Assembly: GCF_004770055.1 (NCBI RefSeq)
Contig: NZ_RQEP01000005.1
Location: forward strand, 1,178,001 to 1,242,000
DNA: 64,000 nucleotides
Source: Leptospira semungkisensis
GTDB taxonomy: Bacteria; Spirochaetota; Leptospiria; Leptospirales; Leptospiraceae
Direction of reading: 5' to 3'
Shown here: positions 1 to 12,259 of the stretch, one piece after another
Layout of the letters: every line of letters begins with the position of its first letter
Numbering within the stretch: the first letter of the stretch is position 1
The notes under the pieces: generated by a model
Databases searched by the model: none
Seen by the model: the letters and a program-made list of their open reading frames with translations, nothing else
What the model was told of the DNA's origin: nothing
Program-made: the position numbers and the translations under genes

Positions 1-91
1 TGCCGGCCCCATTTTTATTTTGGGGCTATGTAGCGGTTTGTATTTGCTATCGTTCGATTGGGATTTTAAGAGAGAAAAGGTCTTTTGAAAA

Positions 92-958
92 TTAAGCCCG
101 TTTCAATCTGACAAAACTATCTCTTCCGGACAGATCCTTTTTGGAAATGGCTTCGGAATAACCGAGAGAAAGCGCTGTTTCTTTGAGCCAGCCTGCATAC
201 TTAGGATGAGTTTCCAAATAGATCGTTCCACTCGGCTTCAAGAAAGGCAAAGCTTCTATTAGAATTCTCTTATGGAAGTTCTCGAAGTCTTGAACAAATA
301 GAGCCAAATGAGGCTCGTATTCTGCCACGTCCGGCATGATGGAAGGTTTTTCCGATTCCGGGATATATGGAGGATTTGAAACGATCAGATCAAATGTCTT
401 CTCCGGAGGAAGAGAAGAAAATAGATCTCCTTGGAATAATTCCGAACGATCCTGAGAATTTAAGATTTCTTGAATATTCTTACGATTGATCTCCAATGCT
501 TCCGCAGAGAGATCTGAAAAAGAAACCTGCCAGTTCTGACGAGCCTTGGCGAGACTGATGCCTATGCATCCGCTTCCGGAACAAAGATCCAAAGCGTTTA
601 AGGACGAAGCCTTTTCGGAATATTCTTCTAAGACCCAGGCAACTAATTCTTCTGTTTCCGGTCTTGGAATGAGTACTGATTCGTTTACTTGGAATTCGGA
701 ATCGAAGAATGCCTTCCTTCCTATGATGTATGCTGTGGGCCGGAACTTGGATCTTTGAACGATCCTTTCTCTATACTCGTCCTTTTCAGAAACGGAAAGA
801 GGTCTTTCAAAGTCTACGTAGAGTTTGACCCTTTGGATCTTGAGTAAATCAGCAAGAAGTATCTCGGCATCCAATCTTGCGGAAGGGATATTCTTCTTCT
901 TTAGGAATTCTTCGGATTTCTTGAGTAGGGTGAGAACGTTATCTTGGGAATCGGCCAT
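92..958 (-). CDS. prmC: Release factor glutamine methyltransferase PrmC (HemK)
   Basis: N5-glutamine methyltransferase that modifies the GGQ glutamine of class I peptide-chain release factors, using S-adenosylmethionine in the cytoplasm. Counting from the ATG at 958 (288 aa), the SAM-binding motif [12 protein letters not shown] lies near residues 122-133 and the catalytic NPPY at 195-198; an N-terminal helical domain precedes them, as is usual for PrmC. The frame stays open upstream to about 1000, but that extension lies inside the tRNA-Arg gene. The ATG at 958 has an AAGG five bases upstream, just at the tRNA 3' end, so it is chosen as start. The gene is probably read from the same transcript as the tRNA. 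Function is secure from the motifs; the start is likely. Confidence 0.93.
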   Translation of the reverse strand: MADSQDNVLTLLKKSEEFLKKKNIPSARLDAEILLADLLKIQRVKLYVDFERPLSVSEKDEYRERIVQRSKFRPTAYIIGRKAFFDSEFQVNESVLIPRPETEELVAWVLEEYSEKASSLNALDLCSGSGCIGISLAKARQNWQVSFSDLSAEALEINRKNIQEILNSQDRSELFQGDLFSSLPPEKTFDLIVSNPPYIPESEKPSIMPDVAEYEPHLALFVQDFENFHKRILIEALPFLKPSGTIYLETHPKYAGWLKETALSLGYSEAISKKDLSGRDSFVRLKRA

Positions 959-966
959 CTGAACCT

Positions 967-1043
<77 letters not shown>

Positions 1044-1070
1044 TTGTCAGTTTAAGAGACGCGTCCCTGT

Positions 1071-1711
1071 TTAAGCAGGCTTGCGCTTCTGGGAGACTAT
1101 TCTCTGGAAGTCGTTGATATTGTGAATAACGATTTTATCTGAATAAATCTCGATTTTACCGCTTTTCGCAAATTGGTTAACCACCTTTTGGACCTCTCCC
1201 ACAGGCTGGGCGCACCAGTCTGCTACGTCCTCGACGGTTACGTTCAATACAACTTCTTTGAACTCAGTGTGAGTATGCATCTTCTCATAGAGCATGAGAA
1301 ATACGTCGGCAACTTTTCCGATGATATCGTCCAGAAGAAGGATGAGCAATCTTCGTTTAGCATCATAAATACGTACGGAGAAGATAGTTAGGATCTTGAG
1401 TGCGAGAGTAGGGTTCTTTGTGAGTAAGAGTTCGAAATTTGCACGATTGAAGTTGAGCACCTTTACCTCGGAAATAGCGATTGCAGTCGCACTTCTTGGC
1501 TGCTCCTCTAAGATCGCCATCTCTCCGAAGATATCTCCTTGCTCCAGGATATCCAATGTCTTGATGGAATTTCCTACAGTTTTGGTGATCTTTACCTTTC
1601 CTGCTTGGATGAGAAAGAAATCGTTTCCTGGCTCGTTCTCGCAAAATATGATCTGGTTCGGTTCGTAGGTCTTACCGAACTTGGAGAACATGGACTCGAG
1701 CATTAAATCCA

Positions 1712-1712
<1 letters not shown>
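1071..1712 (-). CDS. Crp/Fnr-family cyclic nucleotide-binding protein
   Basis: 213 aa. Residues about 10-125 form a cNMP-binding beta-roll ([19 protein letters not shown] is the classic cNMP-pocket signature, with the Glu and Arg that contact cyclic nucleotide). Residues about 140-205 look like a compact winged-helix ([20 protein letters not shown]) as in Crp C-termini, so a cyclic-nucleotide- or ligand-responsive transcription factor is likely. The start codon at 1712 overlaps the stop of the upstream cNMP-TPR gene by one base (TAATG), indicating coupled translation and a shared job. The ligand cannot be read from sequence. The reading frame ends just before the tRNA-Arg gene. Confidence 0.85.
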
Positions 1713-2770
<1,058 letters not shown>

Positions 2771-2794
2771 GACCGTTACCTTCTTCTCTTAATC

Positions 2795-4024
2795 TCACCC
2801 GACAGGAAAAAATGCCAAATCCTTTTTGTAACCAAGGGCCCGGGTGACCGATTCTAGCAACCCTAGGGGGTCTCCTGCAAGGTATTTATCGGTTCCCGCG
2901 ATCTTAATTTCGCGTCCAACGACGCCTGTTTCGTCGAAAAATTCTTTCAAAGAATGGTCGCCATAGGAGGGCTTTCCATCCCGCACTACCAAACGTACGG
3001 AGGAAAGATCCGCAGAGCAAAGAGCTTGGTACGCGTCATCCTTTTCGGAGGAAAGCACAAGTAGATCCGCAATCTTTCCGGCTTCCAAACTTCCTAAATC
3101 ATTCGAAATTCGTAAAGCTTTGGCCGGATTTTCTGTAACCATGCGAAACACAATTTTAGGATCTAATTCTTTGCCGTATTCTTTCTGAAAGAAATTTCGT
3201 GCGGAACGGATCTCATCCAGAAGGTTCAAGGAGCCCGACATCGGGGAATCAGTTCCGAGACTTACGTTAATCCCAGCCTCTAAGACCTCTTGTATGGAAG
3301 TGGTCTTGCCGAACATAAACAAATTGGATTCGGGACACCAGACTAGATGAGCTTTTGCTTGGGCAAGACTCTTGATATCTTCCGAATCGAATGCGATCCC
3401 GTGAACGAGTACCGTATTTTCTCCCAAACAACCGATAGACTTTAGATAACGAACTGCCTCTCTGGATTCTTCATCAAATCCTTCGCTGATATGAGTTACG
3501 AAGGGAAGGTTTCCTTCCTTTGCCCTTGCATATTCTATTTCGGGTCCGTCTCCCCAATTCAAAGAATAAGAACAAATGCTGTGGGCTAAAGTAAAATGAT
3601 CCAGGATCCGTACTGGAGATCTTTCTAAGAAGGGCGTTTGGACGAAGTGGGGAATATGATCCAATACAGTCGTAACTCCGCTGATCAAGTTCTTATAAGA
3701 ACCTAAAAGATAGAGTTGTTCCGGCTCCAATTGCTGTCTTTCGGCGTATACGACTGAGGATTTGAGATCGTTGTCCCAAGGAAGCCAATTCAAATACGGG
3801 CGATTGGTTCCCACTTTAGGAAGATAGGTGCCCAGAAGATGATCGTGTGCGTTTATTAATCCAGGAAATACGAATAGCCCGCCCAGATTCAATCGAATGG
3901 GAAGGGAATCCTTGGGAGTTCCAGAAGAGATCGATACAATCCTACCGTCTCGGATCCTGATTGTTGCGTTCTCCAAGACTCCTTTCGGAGTAACCGCTTT
4001 AGAATTTACGATTTCCCATTCCAT
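2795..4024 (-). CDS. Amidohydrolase-family metalloenzyme (SsnA/guanine deaminase/chlorohydrolase-like)
   Basis: 409 aa cytosolic TIM-barrel hydrolase of the amidohydrolase superfamily. The metal-binding HDH triplet ([10 protein letters not shown]) sits near residue 60. A third histidine lies in FVTHISEG, a fourth in VLVHGIAF, and the catalytic aspartate in [16 protein letters not shown]. The N- and C-terminal strands form the usual composite beta-sandwich ([23 protein letters not shown]). Members hydrolyse C-N or C-Cl bonds of purines, cytosine, triazines or methylthioadenosine; the substrate cannot be assigned. The position before VWCPESN where many relatives have a histidine is Trp-Cys, so the pocket may be unusual. 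It precedes the cNMP pair by 24 bases in the same orientation. Confidence 0.82.
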   Translation of the reverse strand: MEWEIVNSKAVTPKGVLENATIRIRDGRIVSISSGTPKDSLPIRLNLGGLFVFPGLINAHDHLLGTYLPKVGTNRPYLNWLPWDNDLKSSVVYAERQQLEPEQLYLLGSYKNLISGVTTVLDHIPHFVQTPFLERSPVRILDHFTLAHSICSYSLNWGDGPEIEYARAKEGNLPFVTHISEGFDEESREAVRYLKSIGCLGENTVLVHGIAFDSEDIKSLAQAKAHLVWCPESNLFMFGKTTSIQEVLEAGINVSLGTDSPMSGSLNLLDEIRSARNFFQKEYGKELDPKIVFRMVTENPAKALRISNDLGSLEAGKIADLLVLSSEKDDAYQALCSADLSSVRLVVRDGKPSYGDHSLKEFFDETGVVGREIKIAGTDKYLAGDPLGLLESVTRALGYKKDLAFFPVG

Positions 4025-4060
4025 TTAAGTGCAAAAAACCTAATATACTGAAATTCTATA

Positions 4061-4717
4061 TTAATTTCTCAGAAGAGGAATCGGATCAATTGCTTTATTC
4101 CCCTGATTGACCTGAAAATAAAGGCCCTTTCCGTCTTCCAGTTCTCCTAAGAGATCTTCAGGCTTGACCGTTTCTCCTTCCTTTACGGAAACGGATCGAA
4201 GGTTGGCATATACGCTGGAATATCCGCCCTTATGCTCCAAAATAATATATTTCCTATAACCGTCCATTTGGTCCAGTACAACTACTTTGCCCGAGGAAGC
4301 AGGATGCACTTCTTTGAAGCGTCCCGCCTTGAATAAGACTCCCCGATTCGGATAATAGGAGAGATTGGAATAAGGCAAGGCGACTGGAGGAAGCTTCTTC
4401 AAAGGAGAATGAAACTTTCCATTTCCATAAGAGACGGAAGAATGCGAAGAAGAACTAGGTGTTTCCGAATTTTTAGAGTTCGGATCCGGAGGAATGCGAA
4501 GCCTTTCTCCCACTTTTAGACCTTCCGTATCCTTCTTACCATTCCAGTCCATTAGGATCCTCCAATCGATCCCATACTTTCGGCTGATCGAGAATGCAGT
4601 CTCCTTGGGTTGGACGGTATGCGTTTTTGCGGGAGCCCCACCAAAAACATTTAGCGGGAGAAAGAATACGAATAGAATTCTGAGGCAAACGGATTGGAAT
4701 GAAAAGTATTCCCGCAT
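4061..4717 (-). CDS. LysM protein with degenerate LytM/M23 domain
   Basis: 218 aa exported protein. A hydrophobic signal segment (residues about 8-27) is followed by a LysM peptidoglycan-binding module at about 33-78 (HTVQPKETAFSISRKYGI, GLKVGERLRIPP). A Ser/Pro-rich linker follows, then an M23-type beta-sandwich (about 125-216). The M23 zinc ligands are not visible: the expected HxxxD position reads as RGVLFKAGRFKEV and the terminal HxH position reads LYFQVNQ. It is therefore probably a non-catalytic LytM factor that binds the wall or activates an amidase, as EnvC/NlpD-type proteins do. It is transcribed away from the fusA terminator. Confidence 0.8.
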   Translation of the reverse strand: MREYFSFQSVCLRILFVFFLPLNVFGGAPAKTHTVQPKETAFSISRKYGIDWRILMDWNGKKDTEGLKVGERLRIPPDPNSKNSETPSSSSHSSVSYGNGKFHSPLKKLPPVALPYSNLSYYPNRGVLFKAGRFKEVHPASSGKVVVLDQMDGYRKYIILEHKGGYSSVYANLRSVSVKEGETVKPEDLLGELEDGKGLYFQVNQGNKAIDPIPLLRN

Positions 4718-4759
4718 GCAGTATTTATCGGCAATTTAGGAGCCGTTCAAAAAAGAAAA

Positions 4760-4784
4760 GGGAGCCGAGTTGGCTCCCTTTTTT
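4760..4784 (-). terminator. Rho-independent terminator of fusA
   Basis: GGGAGCC (4760-4766) and GGCTCCC (4772-4778) form a perfect 7-bp stem with a 5-nt loop. It is flanked by A/T runs on both sides, so the minus-strand transcript ends in a T-rich tract just after the fusA stop codon at 4810. Confidence 0.8.
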
Positions 4785-4809
4785 CCAAAAAGGATGATCT
4801 TTGCTAAGA

Positions 4810-6930
<2,121 letters not shown>

Positions 6931-7018
6931 TAGAGTCCTCTTTAAAAGCCTACGCTAAGGATCCCCATTCAATCTTATGCAGAGTAGAATAGGATCTTTA
7001 GCGGATACTAATCTGACT

Positions 7019-7041
7019 GGGTTCCTTAGGTAAAGGAACCC
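7019..7041. repeat. 9-bp perfect inverted repeat between fusA and the K+ transporter gene
   Basis: GGGTTCCTT (7019-7027) and AAGGAACCC (7033-7041) are exact reverse complements around AGGTA. It sits in the 296-bp divergent intergenic region 6931-7226. No T tract follows, so an operator or a leader hairpin of the fusA mRNA is more likely than a terminator. No other clear element was seen in that intergenic stretch apart from the hairpin at 7207-7224. Confidence 0.4.
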
Positions 7042-7206
7042 TAATTCTTACCAGATTTCTAAAAGAACCGCGTTTGTAAAGATCGTTTCCGGTTATAGAT
7101 GCAATCAGATGTCGATTTGGAAATGTAATATAGAATCTGATTTTAGCTCCCTTTCTTGCCTGCAGAAAGTCATTGCCCCCGAATGCCTAGGCCAAAATAG
7201 TTCCTG

Positions 7207-7224
7207 GAAAGGGTATTCCCTTTC
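7207..7224 (+). promoter_or_regulatory. Hairpin overlapping the ribosome-binding site of the K+ transporter
   Basis: GAAAGGG (7207-7213) pairs perfectly with CCCTTTC (7218-7224) around TATT, two bases before the ATG at 7227. The only Shine-Dalgarno-like bases (AAAGGG) are inside the stem, so the fold would hide the ribosome-binding site. Regulation of translation is an inference. Confidence 0.4.
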
Positions 7225-7226
7225 TC

Positions 7227-8795
7227 ATGGGCCAATTCAAATTTCTAAAACGCAACGTTAATAGGATCGCTCGCTCCTTCTTATTGCTTTCGGTGGCCCG
7301 GATCCTTTGTCTCGGCTTTGCAGGCGCCATTCTTTTAGGCTCTTTCATGATCTACGCTTCCGAGGCGGGAAGGGTTTCTTATGCGGATTCTTTTTATCTG
7401 GCGTCTTCTGCCATCTGCGTTACCGGACTTACCACGATCCCTGTAAGCGAACTGGCGTTTTCTTCTCAAGTGATCATGCTCTTTTTGTTCCAGATCGGAG
7501 GCTTGGGGATTATTACCTTTGCGGTGCTCGTCGGAATCCTAGTGGTTCGTGGCCTTTCAAGAAGTACTCGCATTGCAGCCTTCTTCTTTGAGGCGATAGA
7601 CTCTCACGAATCCGATGATGGAAAGAATAAAAAGGCTCCGTATGTTCGTAGGATCTTATTATCAATTTTGAATATTTCACTTTCCATCGAATTGTTAGGA
7701 GCCTGCCTGCTCTATATAACGATGCCCGATGATCTTAGCGATTTGCCTGGGGAGCCGAATCGTCTTTTCTTAAGTTTATTCACTGCAGTTTCTGCATTCA
7801 ATAACGCGGGCTTTTCGATCGTAGACGATCTTTCCTTCTTATCCAGGGATCCATTGGCTCTACTAGTTGTGGAAAGTTTAGTAGTCATGGGCGGGATCGG
7901 ATTCCCAGTTATCTTATTCTTTGAAAAGACACTTCTCGAAGCATTTCGCAATGTAATGAATCGAGTAGAAGTTGCTATGGAAACTTATCTCATGTCCAGA
8001 GCCTTGGAAGAAGGAAAGGAACCTTCTTGGATCTATCTTCTTCTCATTCGAATGTCATTCTGGGCCGAAGAAAGATTGGCATTGTATCGCCAGGCATTGA
8101 GAGGTGAGTCCAGCAGGATTCAGATGAAACTTCTACTTTATGGAAGTTTAATATTGGTCCATGTAGGTGGGATCGGTATCCTATTTACGGAATGGGATAA
8201 CCCGGAGACCATAGGTAAGTTCTCTTTTATAGATAAATTGTTTAATTCTTTCTTCCTTTCCGTATCTTCTAGAACAGCAGGCTTCAATACATTCGATCTT
8301 TCCGAGATTAGGAGTCCTACTTATGTATTGCTATGTTCACTGATGTTTGTAGGAGGAGGACCTCAGGGAGCGGCAGGAGGAATTAAGATCACCACCTTTG
8401 TAATTCTACTCATGTATTTAAGAAATGTGATCAACCCGCAAGCCAGAGTGAGCATCATGGGAGAAGATGTCTCCAAAAACTCTGTCGCAATCTCTACGAG
8501 GATCTATTTCTTAGCAACCATCTCTATCGTGTTCTTTATGTTGGTCATTACATTGGCCAATGGTCACAGGCATGGAATAGAGGATATTTTCTTTGAGGTC
8601 ATGTCCGCATTCGGAACAGTAGGACTTTCAAAAGGATTGACTCCTTATATCACCGGTGTGGAAAAATTCCTATACCCATGCATCATGTATGTGGGCCGAG
8701 TCGGAGTATTTACTCTCTTGATCGCATTTACGGGACATTCCGGACTTGGAACCTTAGGCGCACAAGACGACGGGGTCAAGATCCAAGTCGGTTAA
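7227..8795 (+). CDS. KtrB/TrkH-family potassium uptake channel subunit
   Basis: 522 aa inner-membrane cation transporter with about 8-10 membrane helices. All four selectivity-filter pore loops of the SKT family can be recognised: [31 protein letters not shown] and [10 protein letters not shown], each with the filter glycine. Overall length and filters resemble KtrB/TrkH, which need a cytosolic KtrA/TrkA ring; no such gene lies in this window. A long cytosolic insert (residues about 230-300, [18 protein letters not shown]) is larger than in short KtrB proteins. The ribosome-binding site lies in a hairpin just upstream. TrkH versus KtrB cannot be settled here. Confidence 0.92.
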   Translation: MGQFKFLKRNVNRIARSFLLLSVARILCLGFAGAILLGSFMIYASEAGRVSYADSFYLASSAICVTGLTTIPVSELAFSSQVIMLFLFQIGGLGIITFAVLVGILVVRGLSRSTRIAAFFFEAIDSHESDDGKNKKAPYVRRILLSILNISLSIELLGACLLYITMPDDLSDLPGEPNRLFLSLFTAVSAFNNAGFSIVDDLSFLSRDPLALLVVESLVVMGGIGFPVILFFEKTLLEAFRNVMNRVEVAMETYLMSRALEEGKEPSWIYLLLIRMSFWAEERLALYRQALRGESSRIQMKLLLYGSLILVHVGGIGILFTEWDNPETIGKFSFIDKLFNSFFLSVSSRTAGFNTFDLSEIRSPTYVLLCSLMFVGGGPQGAAGGIKITTFVILLMYLRNVINPQARVSIMGEDVSKNSVAISTRIYFLATISIVFFMLVITLANGHRHGIEDIFFEVMSAFGTVGLSKGLTPYITGVEKFLYPCIMYVGRVGVFTLLIAFTGHSGLGTLGAQDDGVKIQVG

Positions 8796-8811
8796 CGTCT
8801 CACGGACTCTC

Positions 8812-8976
8812 TTAATGAGAAGCTTCTACTTGTTTGAAGTGGTAGATGAAATATTCGCTTTTTTGATTGTAGATGACCGTTATGAGCTCGAATCCCAATA
8901 ATCCCAAAGCGTCAAAAGCATCCTGATTCAACGGCTCCTGAGTATCGACGATCTTGTAGTTTATTTTTCTATGCAT
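8812..8976 (-). CDS. Small DUF4177-like protein
   Basis: 54 aa from the ATG at 8976 (the frame is open to a TTG at 9000). The pattern LNQDAFDALGLLGFELITV with a following YFIYHFKQ strand matches the short families (DUF4177-like) in which an L-N-x-L-G-x-x-G-W/F-E-L-V core is followed by a beta strand. No ribosome-binding site is visible upstream. A TTTACA-17-TATATC promoter-like pair ends close to the start codon, so a leaderless mRNA is possible. The rest of 8977-9273 shows no convincing gene. Function unknown; reality of the gene moderately likely. Confidence 0.5.
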   Translation of the reverse strand: MHRKINYKIVDTQEPLNQDAFDALGLLGFELITVIYNQKSEYFIYHFKQVEASH

Positions 8977-9273
8977 AGTGCAATTGATATAAGCTAACAA
9001 AATATAGGTGTAAAGCCTAAAATCATATTATAATAACTGCATTTGTTTTAATTCGAAAATAAGAACCCATTTTGTTTTAGGACTGATACTCCTTAAGGTA
9101 TAGAGAATGTTCTTTTCGAAAGATGAGTTGCGGAGTCGGAGAGACGGATGTTTTTCCAGAATTCGACTTTTTAAGTCAAAAACAGCCATTCGAAGCGGCT
9201 TAAAATTCCCTTGCAAACCTTAGATTTATAAGCAATCTGGCCTCTACAGGCGAATTGATCTTCGGGAGAAAGA

Positions 9274-10173
9274 ATGCTATTTTCTTACATAAAGCTTTTA
9301 AGACCGCATCAGTGGGTTAAGAATATAATCCTTTTTGCGGGAATCATTTTCGGTAAAAAGCTAGGCGATATAGAATCTGTAGAGAGAGCAATTTATGCCT
9401 TCTTCTTGTTCTCCTTAACTGCGAGCTGCCAATATGTAGTGAATGATTTTATGGATCGCAAAGAAGACGCTTTGCATCCTGAAAAAAAGCATAGACCTCT
9501 TGCTTCCGGCGCGATCTCACCTACGATTGCTCTCTTCTTCACTGCGATCCTTCTTTCCTTTACTCTTATTTTTTCGTTCAAGTTGCAGCCTGAATTCTTC
9601 TACTGGGTAACCGGATATCTGATCTTTAATGTAGTATATAGCAGATTCTTAAAGCACATGGTTATCTTGGACGTGATGAGCATTTCTTTCGGTTTCGTAG
9701 TGAGAGCCATTGCAGGTTCCATCGTAGTAGGAGTTAGTTTCTCATCCTGGCTTCTTCTCTGTACTTTCATGTTAGCTTTGTATTGGGGCTTTGGAAAGAG
9801 AAGGGGAGAGCTCATCATCTTGGAAGAAGGAGCCAAAGGTCATCGCAAGATCTTAGAAGAATACTCGGTGAATTTCTTAGATCTTATGATGGGAATTGTA
9901 GCAACCATGACTCTAGTTACTTACGTTATGTATGTGACTAGTCCGCATACGATAGAAAATTTGGGAACGGATAAAATGGTGTATACCATTCCTATCGTAG
10001 TCTATGCGATCTTTAGATCTCTCTATATTATTTATATCAAGAACATGGGGCACAATCCTACAAAAGCGATCCTCACTGATTGGGGTGTCCTTATGGCGGG
10101 ATTTCTGTGGCTTTTACTTGTAGTTTGGATCATGTACTCAGGTTCCGGACAAAGTCTTCCTTTTCACCTATAA
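9274..10173 (+). CDS. UbiA-family prenyltransferase, decaprenyl-phosphate phosphoribosyltransferase-like
   Basis: 299 aa polytopic membrane enzyme with about 8-9 helices. The first signature LLRPHQWVKN (residues 8-17) and the Mg-binding aspartate motif NDFMDRKEDALHPEKKHRP (about 57-75) are those of the UbiA subgroup that includes DPPR synthase (UbiA/Rv3806c type), which transfers phosphoribose to a polyprenyl phosphate. A second conserved aspartate region is weaker. Start has GGGAG seven bases upstream. The thioredoxin-like gene follows 19 bases later, so the two are probably co-transcribed. The donor and acceptor lipids are not determinable here. Confidence 0.85.
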   Translation: MLFSYIKLLRPHQWVKNIILFAGIIFGKKLGDIESVERAIYAFFLFSLTASCQYVVNDFMDRKEDALHPEKKHRPLASGAISPTIALFFTAILLSFTLIFSFKLQPEFFYWVTGYLIFNVVYSRFLKHMVILDVMSISFGFVVRAIAGSIVVGVSFSSWLLLCTFMLALYWGFGKRRGELIILEEGAKGHRKILEEYSVNFLDLMMGIVATMTLVTYVMYVTSPHTIENLGTDKMVYTIPIVVYAIFRSLYIIYIKNMGHNPTKAILTDWGVLMAGFLWLLLVVWIMYSGSGQSLPFHL

Positions 10174-10192
10174 TAAAGGTCTAAACTAGGAA

Positions 10193-10708
10193 ATGAATCA
10201 GAAGGTGAAATCGGCATTACAATATGGAGGAGCATTTACTCTTTTATTAGCCGCTACTTTTTTCTTGGCCTGGTTTAGAGCCTTAGACACAGAACCTGTA
10301 TTGAGTCTGGATGGAAAAGAGTTCAGAACTCCTGTGGGAGAGAAGGCTAGCATCAAGGGCAAAACAACTGTCGTTTATTTTTGGGCGACTTGGTGCGGAG
10401 TCTGCAATACGAATCTTCCTTTAGTGAAATGGTATGCTTCTACTTTAAAAGAACAAAGCCGTTTTGCATTTATCAGTGTAGAAGAAGGGGACAGCGAAGT
10501 AGCTCTCAAGAATTATCTGGAAAAGCAAAACATAGATTTTCCAGTGATCGTAGGCAATCCTATGTTGCTTAGGGATTGGGGAATCAGAGGCTATCCTAGC
10601 TTTTACATTTTGGACGGCGAAGGAAGGGTCCGTTTTGCGGAATCCGGAATTATGAGCCCTTTCGGGATGTTTTTACGACTTCTCTGGACAAGAATTTTCT
10701 GGACTTGA
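10193..10708 (+). CDS. TlpA/ResA-like membrane-anchored thioredoxin
   Basis: 171 aa. One N-terminal membrane segment (residues about 13-28) tethers a periplasmic thioredoxin fold whose active site is WCGVC (Cys68-Cys71) in the context VVYFWATWCGVCNTNLP. The cis-proline region appears as IRGYPSFYILDGEGRV. It is likely a thiol-disulfide reductase acting in envelope redox control or cytochrome c maturation. It follows the UbiA-like gene closely; no cytochrome genes are nearby, so the client is unknown. Confidence 0.85.
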   Translation: MNQKVKSALQYGGAFTLLLAATFFLAWFRALDTEPVLSLDGKEFRTPVGEKASIKGKTTVVYFWATWCGVCNTNLPLVKWYASTLKEQSRFAFISVEEGDSEVALKNYLEKQNIDFPVIVGNPMLLRDWGIRGYPSFYILDGEGRVRFAESGIMSPFGMFLRLLWTRIFWT

Positions 10709-10779
10709 TCCGTCCTAGAAAGAAAGGAAACCTCACTCACTCTTGAATTTGGTGATTCGGTTTTCCGATAATCAATACC

Positions 10780-11550
10780 ATGGACTCTTATAAACCTAAA
10801 CCGCTTTTAAATAAAAGCGAATTGCGTCAGATCAAACGCTCTAGAACCAGGGTCCAGGGCAATAAGGTCATAACGGATGACGTGAAAAAGCTCAAATCTT
10901 TGAGCGTCACTCCTGACCTTCCCGCAGAAGAACTCGCTAATTATTATAAAGAACCTATCTGGATAGAATATTATATTCCGAGAGAATCACGCTTCGCGTA
11001 CGAAGTAAAATATCTCTACGTCAGGCTGATTGACTCAGAGCCTAGACCATATCCTTTGGATTCCATTCTGAGAGAAGCCGCTCAGAAAGATTACTTCGTG
11101 GACTTGATTGATATCATTCGCCTTCACCCGGAAAAGGAGAAACTCATTCATTCTTCTTATGTGAATTCCATGGCTTTTTTTGAATCCATCTCTTCCGGAT
11201 ATAAACAGTACCAACAGACAAAGGATGCTCATTATTTAAGGATACCTTTGTATCATACGGAAACATTAATGAAGAGAGAGCCTTCCCTCTCTACTCTAGA
11301 ATTCACCGGAAACTTCTTCATGCACAATCTGAATTGGCTGATCCGAAGGTTGAACAAAGGTGGAATGGAATTTTCTTTAGAAGATGAGACGATCTCCGTT
11401 CTGATCAAGAGAAGGAACGAGTATTGGGAGAAGAAGAACCTTCCCGCAGATGAGGACTTTGATCTGTTTGCTGCGCTTTTTTATGAGCAAGCCTTTCCAA
11501 ACAGAGGCTTGGAAGAGATCGAAGCTGCAGAACTCTTGGATGAAGAGTAA
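10780..11550 (+). CDS. Conserved-looking hypothetical protein
   Basis: 256 aa, soluble, without signal peptide or membrane segment. The N-terminus is basic (residues 9-40, [20 protein letters not shown]), the middle is rich in Tyr/His and charged residues, and the C-terminus is acidic ([12 protein letters not shown]). No recognised catalytic motif. There is no strong ribosome-binding site before the ATG at 10780. Composition and codon use look like neighbouring genes, so it is a real protein of unknown role. Confidence 0.7.
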   Translation: MDSYKPKPLLNKSELRQIKRSRTRVQGNKVITDDVKKLKSLSVTPDLPAEELANYYKEPIWIEYYIPRESRFAYEVKYLYVRLIDSEPRPYPLDSILREAAQKDYFVDLIDIIRLHPEKEKLIHSSYVNSMAFFESISSGYKQYQQTKDAHYLRIPLYHTETLMKREPSLSTLEFTGNFFMHNLNWLIRRLNKGGMEFSLEDETISVLIKRRNEYWEKKNLPADEDFDLFAALFYEQAFPNRGLEEIEAAELLDEE

Positions 11551-11605
11551 AAAAAGAATGCTAATTTCTTGCGTCTTGTAAGTCTAACGATTACAGGGTA
11601 GTGAT

Positions 11606-12259
11606 TTGGAAACAACAGTATCGATTTATTCCGACGTAGTTTGTCCTTGGTGTTATATAGGTAAGAAAAGATTGGAACAGGCCATTGAAGCCTGGAAGGC
11701 CAACCATCCTGAGGACAAGATCCAGGTCAGTTGGAAGCCGTTTCAATTGAACCCTGACCTTCCTGATGAAGGAGAGGACAGAGAATTACACATGGTCAAA
11801 AAATTCGGTTCCTTGGACCGAGTGAAGATGATGACCCAAAGAGTAACCGACATCGCTAAGGAAGACGGATTACAATTCTCTAATATATTACAAGGCCATC
11901 AACCGAATACGTTTTTATTACACGCACTTATACGCAAGGCTAGAAATTATAATAAGGAAGCCGAACTCGCTGAAATCTTTTTTAGCAAATTCTTCTCCGA
12001 ATCCAAAAACCTATCCGACGACTCTGTCATTAAGGAAGGATTGGCTCAGGTAGGAATGCCGGAGATAGAACTCGAAAACGTCCGAAACGATGCTAAACTC
12101 CTCTCCGAGATCGCAAACGAAGAGAATGAAGGAAAGATCATGGGTGTGACTGGAGTTCCTTTTTATATTTTCAATGATAAGTATGCGGTTTCCGGAGCTC
12201 AGGGGCCGGAACTGTTCCTACAAGTATTTGAAAGATTGGAATCAGAGGCTGGGGCTTAA
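11606..12259 (+). CDS. DsbA-family oxidoreductase, FrnE-like
   Basis: 217 aa, with the CPWC redox motif at Cys13-Cys16 (SDVVCPWCYIGKKRL) directly at the N-terminus and a helical insertion, ending with the cis-Pro region VTGVPFYIFNDKYAVSGAQ typical of FrnE/2-hydroxychromene-2-carboxylate isomerase-like DsbA proteins. There is no signal peptide, so it is cytoplasmic, like other FrnE proteins that act in thiol stress. Translation starts at TTG (11606) with AGGG upstream. Its last four bases overlap the convergent gene at 12256. Confidence 0.88.
   Translation: METTVSIYSDVVCPWCYIGKKRLEQAIEAWKANHPEDKIQVSWKPFQLNPDLPDEGEDRELHMVKKFGSLDRVKMMTQRVTDIAKEDGLQFSNILQGHQPNTFLLHALIRKARNYNKEAELAEIFFSKFFSESKNLSDDSVIKEGLAQVGMPEIELENVRNDAKLLSEIANEENEGKIMGVTGVPFYIFNDKYAVSGAQGPELFLQVFERLESEAGA

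Noticed and set aside
1..91. Terminator at the left edge (GGCCCC ... GGGGCT)
   Set aside because: The arms are short, the loop is 11 bases of A/T and no proper T tract follows the minus-strand stem; too weak to annotate.
9028..9216. 62-aa minus-strand frame upstream of the UbiA-like gene
   Set aside because: No ribosome-binding site, unusual composition and no recognisable pattern; it probably lies in a promoter region.
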